Shown piece after piece: positions 35,222 to 47,141 of a stretch of DNA of 64,000 nucleotides. Below the pieces are notes generated by a model, which was not told the DNA's origin, made no database searches, and saw only the letters and a program-made list of their open reading frames with translations. Made by a program: the position numbers and the translations under genes. The stretch comes from Caprimulgus europaeus. Its lineage: Eukaryota > Chordata > Aves > Caprimulgiformes > Caprimulgidae. The stretch's first letter is position 1; each line of letters begins with the position of its first letter. The DNA is taken from positions 4,402,001 through 4,466,000 of the forward strand of contig OU015541.1 in assembly GCA_907165065.1 (NCBI GenBank). The letters run 5' to 3'.

Positions 35222-38200
35222 TTACATAATGCCAGCCTTGTTTATTTCCCATTCAAATATTACAACTTTAAAAGCTATCATTGTTTCATTTACTTGTTTG
35301 GCATTTACCTTCTCTTTGATGTTGATATTGCTTGACGTATTATTCAATCAATTGTTAGATAGAACAATTACTCCCCTTAACTGCTATTAGAAATGCCATC
35401 TATTTTCTTTTGTTAATTTCTCTGCGTCACAGTTATTAACTCTCCAATCAACTAATGTTGTAACTACTACACATTTCACTGCTGAATGATATATACTAGC
35501 ACCAAATATAAAAGGCAAACCCTGACTCTTTCCCAGAGACCAATCCTTCTTCCCACTGGTTGGTATTCTTTGCATCTCTCTGTTACTCTATGCCCACAAT
35601 GAAATGAATTTAAATCATTTGCTAAAGATACAGATATATTACCAGAGAGTCTGTTATTTTTTTCATATACTATCAAGCATGGATCTAAATGCAGGATAAA
35701 AATTCTCAAACTATGTAGAAACAATTTTGAAGAATTTGCTTATAAACTATCTGTGAAGATGCACTTTGCAACTGGTGACACAGATTGCCTGTGGCAGTGG
35801 CTTCCTTTAGTCCCCATTTGTTTCAGCAAATAAAGATGGTAATACAAAAATGAGAGTTTGAATGTGTGCTCTCCAAGCCTTTGTAAGCCATTTTCTGTTC
35901 AGATCACTATAGTATTTTGAATATTGTGAAAGGTGAATTGTTGCAAAAGATGTGAGGGGGATTGAACAGTTTGTAAATTTTAAGCACAAGGTGAATACCC
36001 TGGAAACTAAATAAAAAATGAAACAAAAATTCCAAGTTTATGAAATAAACCGAAATAAATTAATGCAATCTTACCTAGCTAGAACAAGCTTCAGGACATT
36101 TTTCCCAACGTGACCAAAGTGATGTTAACATGGATGTGTGCTAATCAATAATTATTCCATGCATGCTAGTTGATTTGACTCATCTGAAATATTCTTAGCA
36201 AAGCCATGTAACTACCTTAAGCTAAGGTTAAATGTCTGATGTCCCTCAAAAGCAACTAATGCTAAAATGCTTCCTTAACTACATTCAGCAGTAGGACAGG
36301 TAAGTCAAGTGAATGGTAATGAAATAAAAACAGCAACACTTTTCCCAGCAGACGAGTTTAACATGTTTTATAATCATAGGTGAAATATCTATCTCTCTTT
36401 TCCATGTAGTGAACGTAAGGTGCAGAGGGTGATTACTCTGGTATCAGTATTCACAGAAAAGGCAACCTAGTAGGACCAAGGTCTCCTAAATATTCTAGCT
36501 GCTTTTCTATTATTCAATATCCAAAAGATATGGGGAAAAAGATTAGACAGGTGGGGAAGAGAGGAGGAGAAGATGGCAAAGACAGAAAGAACCCCAAATG
36601 AAGGAAAGAGTTGGTAAAAGAAGAAGGCAGGAAAGGATGGAAAATCATTCTGCTTCTCTAAAAAACTGTTTAAGGTCACTGTCTGATCTGTTTATTGGTC
36701 AAACACAAATTAAGCAACAAAACTTAAAGACTTTGGCTGGAAAGATAGTCAACCTTATCCAAGAACTCAACTCCTAATAAAAACCTGTCCATCACTTCAA
36801 GTGTGACAGTTTCTCCAGCTACCACAAGCTTGTTTGTCCCTAACATTTTGTTCCTCTCTCCTCTGTACACTTAATTGGCCTTTACACTTAAGCTCACTCC
36901 AGTTTTACCAAATATAATAAATATAGCTTTGCTATTTACCAGTTCTCAGGACTTGAGGGAGTGCTGAGTTCCCTGGGAGCAAAGCAGTTTCATTTAGAAG
37001 CAGCTGACGGCAAAGACTGTTCTTTCCTAGGCTGGGAGGTGAAGAGGCCAAGCCACACCGTGCTCAAATATTCCCCTTCACACTGACTGAAATGTGCTGG
37101 GCAGCCTCCTTAAAAGTACCTGCAGCCTAAGATTTGCCTGTCAAATCTTACAGCAAGATGAGGTAATAGAGAGGAACACAGGGAAAGGAAAAAAAATAAT
37201 CCAGAAGTGTTCCCCAAGTGTAACTTCATGGGATTTCCCATGGAGTGCCCAACGGGTTTTGCACCACGAGCCTGATCTGCAATCGGAGCAGTACGAACCC
37301 CTATAATAAGAGAAGTGGCAATGCAATCTCTTTTTTTTTTTTTTTTTTAATCAAATGTCAAACAGAAACTTAATCATGACAAGCAAAGAGACAGTGATGG
37401 ACAGACAGGTATTTATTGCAAAAAAATTGGTTCTCCAGGTCTCAAATGTGTCTCAGTTACCCTGGAGGGGTAATTCTAGCTTTTGGGAAGTGCAACTCTG
37501 TATGACCTGACCTTCATCCCTAATTGGTTCTTTCAATATAAAGACATGTTATATCCATTTTACAACTTCAGCAAGGTGAGAAGTAACATCTTATGATTTA
37601 CTGTCTTCCTTAGTAGTGTAGCATAAGACAAGTGCCATCCATCTCTGGCATATACACTGTAATATTTGCCCAGCATGGATATGAATTCATGACCTTCTCT
37701 ATACGTTACATGTTAGGAGTTCTTGAGTGTTACTGCACTGTGTCAAAATAAAATCATCTCCCCATAGAAAAGGGACCTTGTAAATTAATATGAAAATAAA
37801 ACCACCCAGCAACTTTCACAGACTGGGATATGGTGACCAAAACACTGCTCTTAGGAAGACAGCGAGGTAAAATAACAGCCCCTTTGCATTCAAAGCACTA
37901 ATGTAGTCAAACAATAACTGCTGCTATTAATGTGACTTGGCAGGTGTTCTTCCAAAGCTTATCAGAAAACCTGTGACAGGTTTTGTTGTGACTTTATTTA
38001 ACACCCTAGTCAGTCTGTCATGATTTGCTTCTTACTTGTTACTGTAGATGTTCCAACCTCTTCCAGTTTGATGTTTCACAAACTTTCCAAGCAATCTATT
38101 GGATTTGTCAAACAATTCTAAACTTGCCAACTTTCTGACCATAACTTAAACTTACTTTTCCTCCCTCAAAAGCAAAAAATAAGGAAATAATATATAAAAA

Positions 38201-41200
38201 TAACCAAAACCCCATCCCACCTCTGAAATGCTACCAGTGAATTCTGGGCAGCTTATCAAAGTTAACTGCAGTTTATTTAAGCACGCATAGTCTGGGATGA
38301 ATTCACTGCACGCACAGCACTCCCCACCAGCTCTCCATTTGGACATTCTTGGACACAGGCTGAAAGTGGAGTTGCTCACACTGCACAGCAGGCACAGAGC
38401 CAGTGTGCTACAGTTGGCTTGCACGATGTTCACACTCTGATGCTTAAAACAAGGGTGGTTTGTGCAAAAGAAAGCAGAGGGAGGATTTAGTGTTACACAA
38501 GTATTGATCTCTTCCTCTCATTTCTCTCCCCTCTAATACCACATTCAATTAGAAATGAGTTTTGCCTTTTCCTGACCAGACCACTCATTGTCTGGAGCTG
38601 ACTAGGAAATGCAAATGTCCCTTCAAACCCTGTAAGTGCCTCTATCACAAGTCCAAACAGCGACCAAAACCACTGCCCTGTTCTGCAGTGATTGCTCCAA
38701 TCTTCACAGCCATCAGCAGCCCACACGAGGTGGAACATCCTTCCTCTTGAGCTGCTTCATACTCAAATGTTCAAAGTGAAAATGAAGCCTCTTTCATATT
38801 TTTAATCTAATATTTTTTATTTAAACCTACAACTTGCTAATCAGTTACATAATTTGAATTAACCATATTCTTGACTCAGATGAGAGGCTAGATGTGGTGG
38901 TAATGAAGTCACTTTGGACTGACGGTGGATTGGAGCATGGCTTCCTTCCAGCCCTCTGCTTCAGGGAGAATATGGCAATTACCTGAAGCAGAAAGATCTC
39001 TAGGAATGTGATCTAAAGGTCACAGTTATATAGGAGAAAACTAACTAAGCACATTAAACTCTGGATCCAGAAGTAGATCCTTTCCTTCACAGAGCAGCAC
39101 ACCATTGAAACTCACTGCTATTCTAGGTGTGGATTTTTCCTGTGTACCCTGCTTTAACTTGCATGTGCCCTTTGAAAGCCACTTTGAGCACTGGATTTCA
39201 GAGCAAACAGTTCTCACAACTGACTGACCGGTAGAATGATTTACACAGCTTTCAGTGGCAATATATAGTGATGATATTTATAGCCAGCCAAGGCCAACAA
39301 AGATACAAACACATAGCTGGGCTTAACAGCCCTTACTAATAGCAAATATCATTAAAGGCAGCCAGACAGTGACAGGAGTAGTCAGTTAATAACAACACAA
39401 ACCATCTTTAGGAAAAAGATGAGGTTAGGAATCATTTGAAAGAAATCTGTATTTCTATCTGCACAATTTTCCATGTGTTATTTTGCCACACTCAGCTGGA
39501 CAGCCTAAACCTGAGGGAGATGTAGGTAACTACAGACTGATTTAAAGGTATATCCACTAGCTAACTTAGGGACCTGGGACAGCTTAGACCTGGCAGGTGA
39601 ACTTAGCAGGTAAGAAGTGTGCATGCTGTGACCCTATGGTGATCCACTGTGCCTCTGCAGGCACGGGGGGAAAAAAACCCCCTTGAATTTCCAGGGTTCA
39701 GACAAAAGTCCTAGCAATCATGACTGACTTTTGGGTTTTTTTGAAAGAATCATCTTCCAGTCAGACACCTGCAGAAGGGCCATGTTTCTGTAAAGACCTG
39801 CTCATCCAGATACAGTCTAGATGTCAAAAACTTAGCAACTGCTGAACCCTCCTGAAAATTCAAGCCCTTCTTTGGTGGCTGAGCAGAAATGTAAGAGCCA
39901 TCTTTAATAAACGCATTTCCTCCATCTTCCCCTACAATGTATTTAGCACATTTAAACAAAAAATCTCCCATACTAGATCTTAGTCACTTGGAGTCTATGA
40001 TAGCTGGAAATAATCAGGTTTGATTTGAAAGGCAAAAATGTCCTAGAAAGTTGCACTAAAGTAGTTTTAGACTTGGCATTTTGTGAGTATCATGAACTGG
40101 CCCATATTTTGGGGAGAAAGGGTCAGACTGAAAATGTTCAACAGACCACATCATGCATTTCAAATAAAATCAAGAAAGAGCAAAGTAGAAAAGTCATTTG
40201 TCATTTATTCTCCCATGGAGGGCACTTGGTCCAGGACTCACCTTTAGCAGGAATCCCACAGCATATAGATTACACAGCTTCTCTTTTTTTTTCTGAATAC
40301 TATTTCACAAATGTCTTTGTGTTAAACAGATTAATTAGTGCATTGGGAGCCCCAGCACACAGGCATTTACTGTACTGAGGGACAAGTGCGTCTATTAGTG
40401 TATCATATCTACTAAAATCCAACAGCATCTAGTGCTGGCCCCAACAGCTCCAGTCAGAGACCTTTCTCTGGAGGACCCCTTTCCATTCCTTACTTCTTGT
40501 CCAATGAAGATATTACTTTTTGGGTACTAATTATACATCAGTGAGATCTAAATTATCTTTTTTTTCTGTAAATGACACAGAAAACTGGACTCTGCACCCC
40601 ACAATCCTGTGGGCTAATTTCCAGACAATATTGTACTTTTTCTATACAGCTTTTTTTTCAGGTGCTTCAATACTGAAGTGTTGCGACACTGTGGAAATTA
40701 CAGTTTGCAAATTAACAATGAGGATTTGCACAGTGATTTACAAAACAAAGACCATCTCTTATCCTATGGAGAGAAGAAAGAAGGAACAGAGAGGTAAGGC
40801 TGAAGGCCATATGAGGATGTGGTAACTAGAGAGGCTAAATCATATGCTGGAGTTACTAATTTTGTGTATTAAATCACAAACAGGTTAAATATCACTGAAA
40901 TAAAGTAATGTAAAATCTGCCCAATAAATTGAGCTCCAAGCAAAATGTCTTTTGATTTATTCATGTTCTTCAAATGTATTTTATAAATAAAAGGGAATAT
41001 GTCAACAATTTATGCCTCTGTATGAAGCCAGAAACTTGAAACAAAATCAAGACCCTGGCTAGTGCCACTCTTTTAAACAAAGACCCACAGAAGAAAAGGC
41101 AATGACTCTTGTTTAGGAAGATTTATATGACGAGAGAACCAAAGAGAGAAGGCAGAAGGAAGCACCACATACAGCTTAGAAGAACTGGCAGGCTATGAAA

Positions 41201-41791
41201 AACTTAATGAGCAATTTGGGGCCAATTTATGACTGGAAACAGCCAGGAGTGATAAGCAAAAGAACTTTCCAGTGGTGATCATGAACACTGTATGTTCTTT
41301 GTGGGGAAAAAAAAAAAGGAATGCATCAACATAATCTGCATTCATCTATCTTTCTTGCTAAATGAAATAATCTACAGCATCTGAATCTCGATTAATCATT
41401 TAGGTCAAGCAAAGACCAGCGTCTGTATAGCACATCTCCACTTTTATATATGATCTCTATGCCAGACCAAAATAGTTATTTATGGCATGAATTATGTATA
41501 AAATACACACATACATATGCATACATACATGTATACAGGACTATGATTTATTCATTATTCTTAGACATTCCAGATGAAACAAGTGGAAACCAGGACCGGA
41601 GGATATGCATTTACACTGACAGAGTAAAAACCGATGCACATTATTTATGAAGCCCGTTCTGTCAAAGCACGTTGGTTTTGATGATCCTGTTCGAGTGAAT
41701 ACCACCCTTATCTGTCAAGTAAGACACACATCAGCCTACTGCTTCTCTGAGGGAGAAAAAAGCACTCCCCAAAAATGCACACCTTCTGATT

Positions 41792-41847
41792 ATACATATG
41801 TATCAAGGCATGGTCAGATAAAAACATAAGCCTTGATACATGTATGT
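41792..41847. repeat. Inverted repeat with 12-bp perfect arms and 20-nt loop
   Basis: ATGTATCAAGGC (41798-41809) is followed 20 nt later by its exact complement GCCTTGATACAT (41830-41841). Pairing extends outward with wobbles and one mismatch to about 18 positions. The transcribed form would be a stable hairpin. It could be a short palindrome, a transposon remnant or a small-RNA precursor; the sequence does not decide. Confidence 0.6.
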
Positions 41848-43150
41848 CTTTAATTGGCACCACATGAAAAACGTACCCAGCACGTGTGTGCACTATCACG
41901 TAGCCACAGAAAAGTATTTGCAGTTTTTAAATCAAGGTTTATATTTTCATTTCTGTTGGCACTGAAGAAGGCAGAGAAACAACTGTCAGAAAACTGGAAA
42001 GCAGCAAAGAGAAAAGTAAAGATATTCTTCTTATTTGTCAGAAAATAAGAAGTTCAGATGCATCTTGTCATTGAAACAGTTTTGTTCCTAATGCTTCATT
42101 TTTTCTTCCTTGTAGTTGAAGACTATTATGGAAACTAATAGAGGTGGGCAGCAATCTGATTTTATGTTGTATGTGTCATTCTGAGATTTTGACAGGCTTT
42201 AGGTTTTTATAATGAAACGAAACAAAACCAGAAAAGAAGTTCATTGGGAAAGAGAATCTGATTTCTCTGTGGGTAGTTGAAATATGTCATTCAGGTTCCA
42301 GAGATTTACATTATATAACAAGATAATCCATTTTCAGTTTTTCACAAAGAGAATGATCAAAGCTTGTGTTCGTGTGAAACATGTTATTTTGATTAATGAG
42401 GAAAAATGGAAAAACATTTCACTGAAATATTTTGTTGTCTAGAATTTAAATTTTATGTTGTGCAGGGACTCTGGCTCAGAGCACTGATATATAGCACTAC
42501 AAAAATGAAGGAAGCTCCATGACAGCGTTAATTCTGGATTTACTCCAAAACAGCTACAAGCAATATTTACTCCTATATTTTTAATATAAAAAAAATGTGT
42601 ACAAGGTACAAAATGGCCTCAGAATCACTAAGAAGAAGGAATAAAAAATAGGAAAGAGGAGTGAAAAGCATTGCAGAAAGGAAAGGACCTAGACATGAAC
42701 CAACATTTCAGATTTTGCATGGAGTTTAACAGAGCAAGCATTGGAGATTTTAGGAGATGATAGCAAGTGTCCATTTTCTTATTTGTAATACTACAGTTTC
42801 TAAAGAATCTAACTGGAGATTGGAGCCTTAACTGAGAAAATGTGTGACTATTATGGCAGGAAAGGTAACTATTTTTTCCTCTCAAATTTGCAGGTATTCT
42901 TAAAAAAAAAATGAAGTTCTCGAATGTTATTATTTTTTTATCAATGACAATCTTTCCCATAGCCTTCCAGAGAAAGTGTTCTTGGAGAAGGTGTGTGTGT
43001 GAAAATCCAAATATTGTCTGTTTTCAGGCAAAATGATTCATTTTTAAGCAAAATTTTGTCTCCAAGTTGCACTGGCTCAAATCACAGCAGTCCCACTAAC
43101 CTAGCAAAGCACTAAATCTGTTCTTCCTCTCAAATCCATGACTATAGTTG

Positions 43151-43243
43151 TTTAGTGGAAGGTGTCCCTGCTCACACAAGGGGGGTTGGAACTAGATGAT
43201 CTTTAAGGTCCCTTCCAACCCAAACCATTCTGTGATTCTATGA
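43151..43243 (+). mobile_element. CR1 LINE 3'-end fragment
   Basis: The sequence TTTAGTGGAAGGTGTCCCTG leads to GGGGTTGGAACTAGATGATC, CTTTAAGGTCCCTTCCAACC and the terminal ATTCTGTGATTCTATGA. This is the bird CR1 3' end, severely 5'-truncated as CR1 copies usually are. No reading frame remains. Confidence 0.9.
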
Positions 43244-45749
43244 AATCAAATGCCATGCTTCACTTTTCAGCTACGTAGTTAATCTTGAATCTCTGTCTTC
43301 TTAAAACCATTTTTCATCATCTTTTACAATTCCTGCATGCAGCTTTCCAAGCAACAATTCAGAACTAAATTTTACTCTGAACCATCAGATTAGATCTTCT
43401 TACTCCAGTTTTACACTGACAAAAGTTCAACAGGCTATATAAATGCATGATAAGAATATACAACATTAATCAGGACGGTAATGTCTGAATGGATTAAGCA
43501 ACTTCACGTTCTTACTCCATTATTCCCACCAGCCAAAGATGGAGAATAATTTGTAGGTCATCCAGACTTCATGCAGCAAACAGTGAAAGCTCTACAGCAA
43601 TCAGGATACAAAAGTTCACTAATGATGAGATGACATTTTTGAGCTAGGGTTGAAACTAAGTGCTACGTGGGTGTTGGAAACAACACGGTGAGATGTGACT
43701 TCCCTAATTACTCATTGTATTGAAAGCCATTTGTGAATAAACGTGCATGTATAAATTATCTCCCTGGTTGGTAATGTCCTGCTTTAAGTCCATTCAGTAA
43801 TAGAAGGAAGCAGTTTTTCCAGTGATTCATGTTGCAGATGTGTTGCAAGTGAAGCCAGATCTTATTGGCACAACTGTTTATTTTTTGTCTTGCAGACTTT
43901 GAGCTTAGTAGGTCATTTTGTGCTACAGCTAATATTTGTTCTATATATATTATATTCAATTTAATAAATATGATTCAGTAAATATAGAGAAACTGAAACT
44001 TTATTTTAAAATAAACTGAAAGTGAAGATTAGTGAGAGTGTGGGAGCCCACTGTGTAAAGATATAATCTAATTTTATAGTCATAGTTGTGTTTTCACCTC
44101 ATGACACACAGGTTCCTGCAGCGGAGAGCTGCAGTGACTGGCAGATCAGGTCATTTCTCCTGTCCCCATGGATTTTTGACTCTGAGATTTGGTCCACTTG
44201 TGCTTTCATTAATGAATAGAGGGGAGAAATACCCAACTCTTAAAATATCTCTTTCAATCAAAAGAAAATTTTATTAATGGGTTTCAATTACAAAAATTCT
44301 TAATATGCTTTTTGGGACCAAATGTCACCTTCAGTTTAAAGATACAGAAATCAGCTGAGACTATATCTGATGAAACTGGAGAAGCTGAGCAAGTAATTCA
44401 GCGGTCTACAGCGGTTTTCTTTTCTAATGAAAAGAAAACTTATCATCCAGTGCCAGCTGTGAACAAAACAAAGCAATTATCACTTCTGTATTTAATAAAC
44501 AGAGAAAGGAAAGCCAAAAAATACCTGTGGATCTGTTCTTCCTGACATTTTGTTAACAACAATCCCCTGAAGTAGTTGCCACATATTTAGGAAACACTTT
44601 CAACCTTCACTGCAATATTGGCAATAATATTTTGCAATTTAAGTGTAAGCATAATGTTAAATTTCCCAAACAGCAAACAGCACATTCCAATGGCAACCTT
44701 TCTATTTATAGCATTTTCCAGAGAGTATGGAGACTCAGACAGGAAGCCTGCAATATTTACCAAAATTTCACCATGTGAGAAAAAATGTTAGGGAACAAGT
44801 GTAAAGGATGAAGAAGATGAATGTAAATGTCTTTATAAAATATAGCAAATCTGTTCATTTTATTATGGCAAAGAGTGCTTGCTAATGACTAGGGGGGAAA
44901 ACTTTATAAAAAATAAAGTTTGCTCAGAACAAGAGATTGATTTCTGTTTGCTAACTTAGACTAATAAAAACAACTGCTGGTCATGTTTGTTCAGAAGACA
45001 GTGTCTTGAAGCAGCTAAAATAGAGCTAAAAGTCTTGAAAAGCTAAGCAGTGTTAGGTGCTACAGGTTGTGAGAATATGCTGCATGTATCAGGCAAAGCC
45101 AATAAAATGTGCCTGAACTAAACTCAGTTATGCTGAACAAAATGACATCAAACTGCACCGAAGTCAATACTGGCCCCTCACACCCACATTAGCACAGCAA
45201 AGATCAGAATCTGTTCTCATGTTCTAACATCCCAGTCAATAATATATTCATTTTTATTTCACATTTATGGTTTTAGTTCACATATGCTGCAGAACAAACA
45301 GAGGAAGTGACATTATTTGCCATGAACTGTATACCATATATTACTGTAACTGCTATTATCATGTGACAGTACTGAAAATGCTGTTCCAGGGAATAGCTGA
45401 GCAAATAAAAACAGCCAATAGGTGGAAAATTAGAATGGGACCACAGAGGATTTGCTGGAAATCTCTCATACAGCAGCAGACAATGAAGGCAACTTCCTAC
45501 TGAAAGATGGGTTGCCTTGCTTTTTTGCATAAGCTTTGGGACAGTTAACAAGCATCTCATACACTTAGGAGTTACATTTGTATTTTACTTAAGTCTATTT
45601 TTTTTTTTAATAAATGGATTACTTATTGATGCCTGCCACTGTCATTATATTCAGTGATATCTTGTTTTATTGGGAAAGCCTTTTTAATTCAGTGAGACTG
45701 CTTGGGCAGTGCTGCGTGGCACTAAGTATATTTGACATATTCCAAATAA
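43244..45749. other. Intergenic, no gene seen
   Basis: AT-rich sequence between two CR1 fragments. Short open frames only; nothing recognisable. Confidence 0.65.
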
Positions 45750-46109
45750 AAGGAGGCTGAGGGGGGACCGTATCGCTCTCTACAACTACCCGAAAGGAGG
45801 GTGTACTGAGCCGAGTGTTGGCCTCTTCTCCCAAGTAACAAGGGATAGGATGAGAAGAAATGGCCTCAAGTTGTGCTAGGACAGGCTTAGGTTGGGTATT
45901 AGGAAAAAATTCTTCACTGAAAGGGTTGTCAAGCACTGGAACAGGCTGCTCAGGGAAGTGCTGGAGTCACCATCCCTGGAGGGATTTAAAAGATGTGTAG
46001 ATGTGGTGCTTAAGGATATGGTTTAGAGGGTGACGCAGTGTTAGGTTTACAGTTGGACCCAATGATCTTAAAGGTCTTTTCCAACCAAAATGATTCTCTG
46101 ATTCTATGA
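45750..46109 (+). mobile_element. CR1 LINE 3' fragment (diverged subfamily)
   Basis: It runs from AGGAGGCTGAGGGGGGACCG through GAAATGGCCTCAAGTTGTGC, TATTAGGAAAAAATTCTTCA, CACTGGAACAGGCTGCTCAG and CATCCCTGGAGGGATTTAAA to GGTCTTTTCCAACCAAAATG and ATTCTATGA. This is the CR1 3' end of the ORF2 tail and 3' UTR type. It differs from the copies at 43.15 and 46.84 kb in its terminal block, so it belongs to another subfamily. Confidence 0.92.
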
Positions 46110-46479
46110 TAAAAATTTTGACCAAATGTCCCGTTTTTCCCAACTACCCCATCCAGTTTGTCAGGAGTAGTCTAAGCACTCAGTAATTAAAACAAACAAA
46201 CAAACAACAGATTGACTTTTTTATAGGTGTCTCGACAGAACCCTGAATTAAGTGTTGCAGTAAAATTTTCATTAAAATTTACGGGTCAGATCACCATAGT
46301 TTTGCACAGGAAACTGGGAGTAACCTGGAGAGTCCACCTCACTTTTGACAGGCTGAGAGCAAAGCTTGGTCTGTGTGGAAAATTCTGAATCTGTGCCCCT
46401 GTTTTGTATACACCTCAGTGCCTTGGAAAGCAATACTTTTCTCCTTAACTTTGTCCTTTCTATTTGGAGAATATTGATC

Positions 46480-46640
46480 TTTACCTGCTCTCTGTTTTTC
46501 ATGGAGTGCAGCAAACACCGTAACATTTTATTTATCTCCTCGCTTCTAAGTTACATTTTTCTCCCAGAGTGGTCAATAAAGGACTTTGTTGTCATTCTCT
46601 GAACCTTATCTGAACCCCTAATTGACCTCACTGGGTTACC
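46480..46640 (+). mobile_element. Possible LTR remnant (R/U5-like)
   Basis: GAGTGGTCAATAAAGGACTT carries an AATAAA signal at 46575-46580 followed by a GT-rich stretch, TTGTTGTCATTCTCTGAACC, and then ACCCCTAATTGACCTCACTG. That arrangement resembles the R-U5 part of a retroviral-type LTR. I cannot find clear TG...CA ends, a target-site duplication or any internal viral gene, so the extent is uncertain. It lies between two CR1 fragments. Confidence 0.3.
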
Positions 46641-46837
46641 CTGTCCCACACCGTTGTGGGCTACCTTCATCCTTAGTAGCTGTAGTTTCAGTTCTATATT
46701 CTCTAATTACAGGACTGCAGTGCCTTTACCAGGACAATATAAATCTTGCTCCCAATCCCAATAGAATAAACAGAAGAAAATTCCTATCTAAAAAAGGGGG
46801 TTTTGAATCAAATCCATAATGGGAAAGTTCTGGGGAA

Positions 46838-47141
46838 AGTCCTGGGGAAGGACTTTTCACAAGGGCAGTTAATGACAGGACAAGGGGGAATGGCTTTAAG
46901 CTGGAAGAGGGCAGGTTTAGATTAGATATTAGAAAGAAATTCTTCACTGTGAGGGTGGTCAGACACTGGCCCAGGTTGCCCAAGGAAGCTGTGGATGCCC
47001 CCGCCCTGGAAGTGTTCAAGGCCAGGTTGGATGAGGCTTTGAGCAACCTGGTCTAGTGGAAGGTGTCCCTGCTGATGGCAGGGGATTTGAGCTAGATGAT
47101 CTTTAAGGTCTCTTCCAACCCAAACCATTCTATGATTCTAT
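46838..47141 (+). mobile_element. CR1 LINE 3' fragment
   Basis: The text shows ATGACAGGACAAGGGGGAATG, TAGAAAGAAATTCTTCACTG, CACTGGCCCAGGTTGCCCAA, GGCCAGGTTGGATGAGGCTT and TCTAGTGGAAGGTGTCCCTG, ending ATTCTATGATTCTATT. It is a standard bird CR1 3' end. Its last 100 nt are very like the fragment at 43.15 kb, so these two are of the same or sister subfamilies. Open frames on minus here are remnants without function. Confidence 0.93.

Larger units (their letters stand above)
27191..43150. other. Intergenic, AT-rich, no gene seen
   Basis: No gene can be supported. This block holds the SINE-like pieces at 28.8, 31.0 and 33.3 kb, the MITE at 35.0 kb and the inverted repeat at 41.8 kb, all listed separately. 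It also has homopolymer tracts, including 18 T at 37331-37348, T-rich runs around 32288-32325 and A13 near 28699. Confidence 0.7.

Noticed and set aside
46726..47046. 106-codon minus-strand frame
   Set aside because: It is antisense to a CR1 3' fragment and has no independent support.
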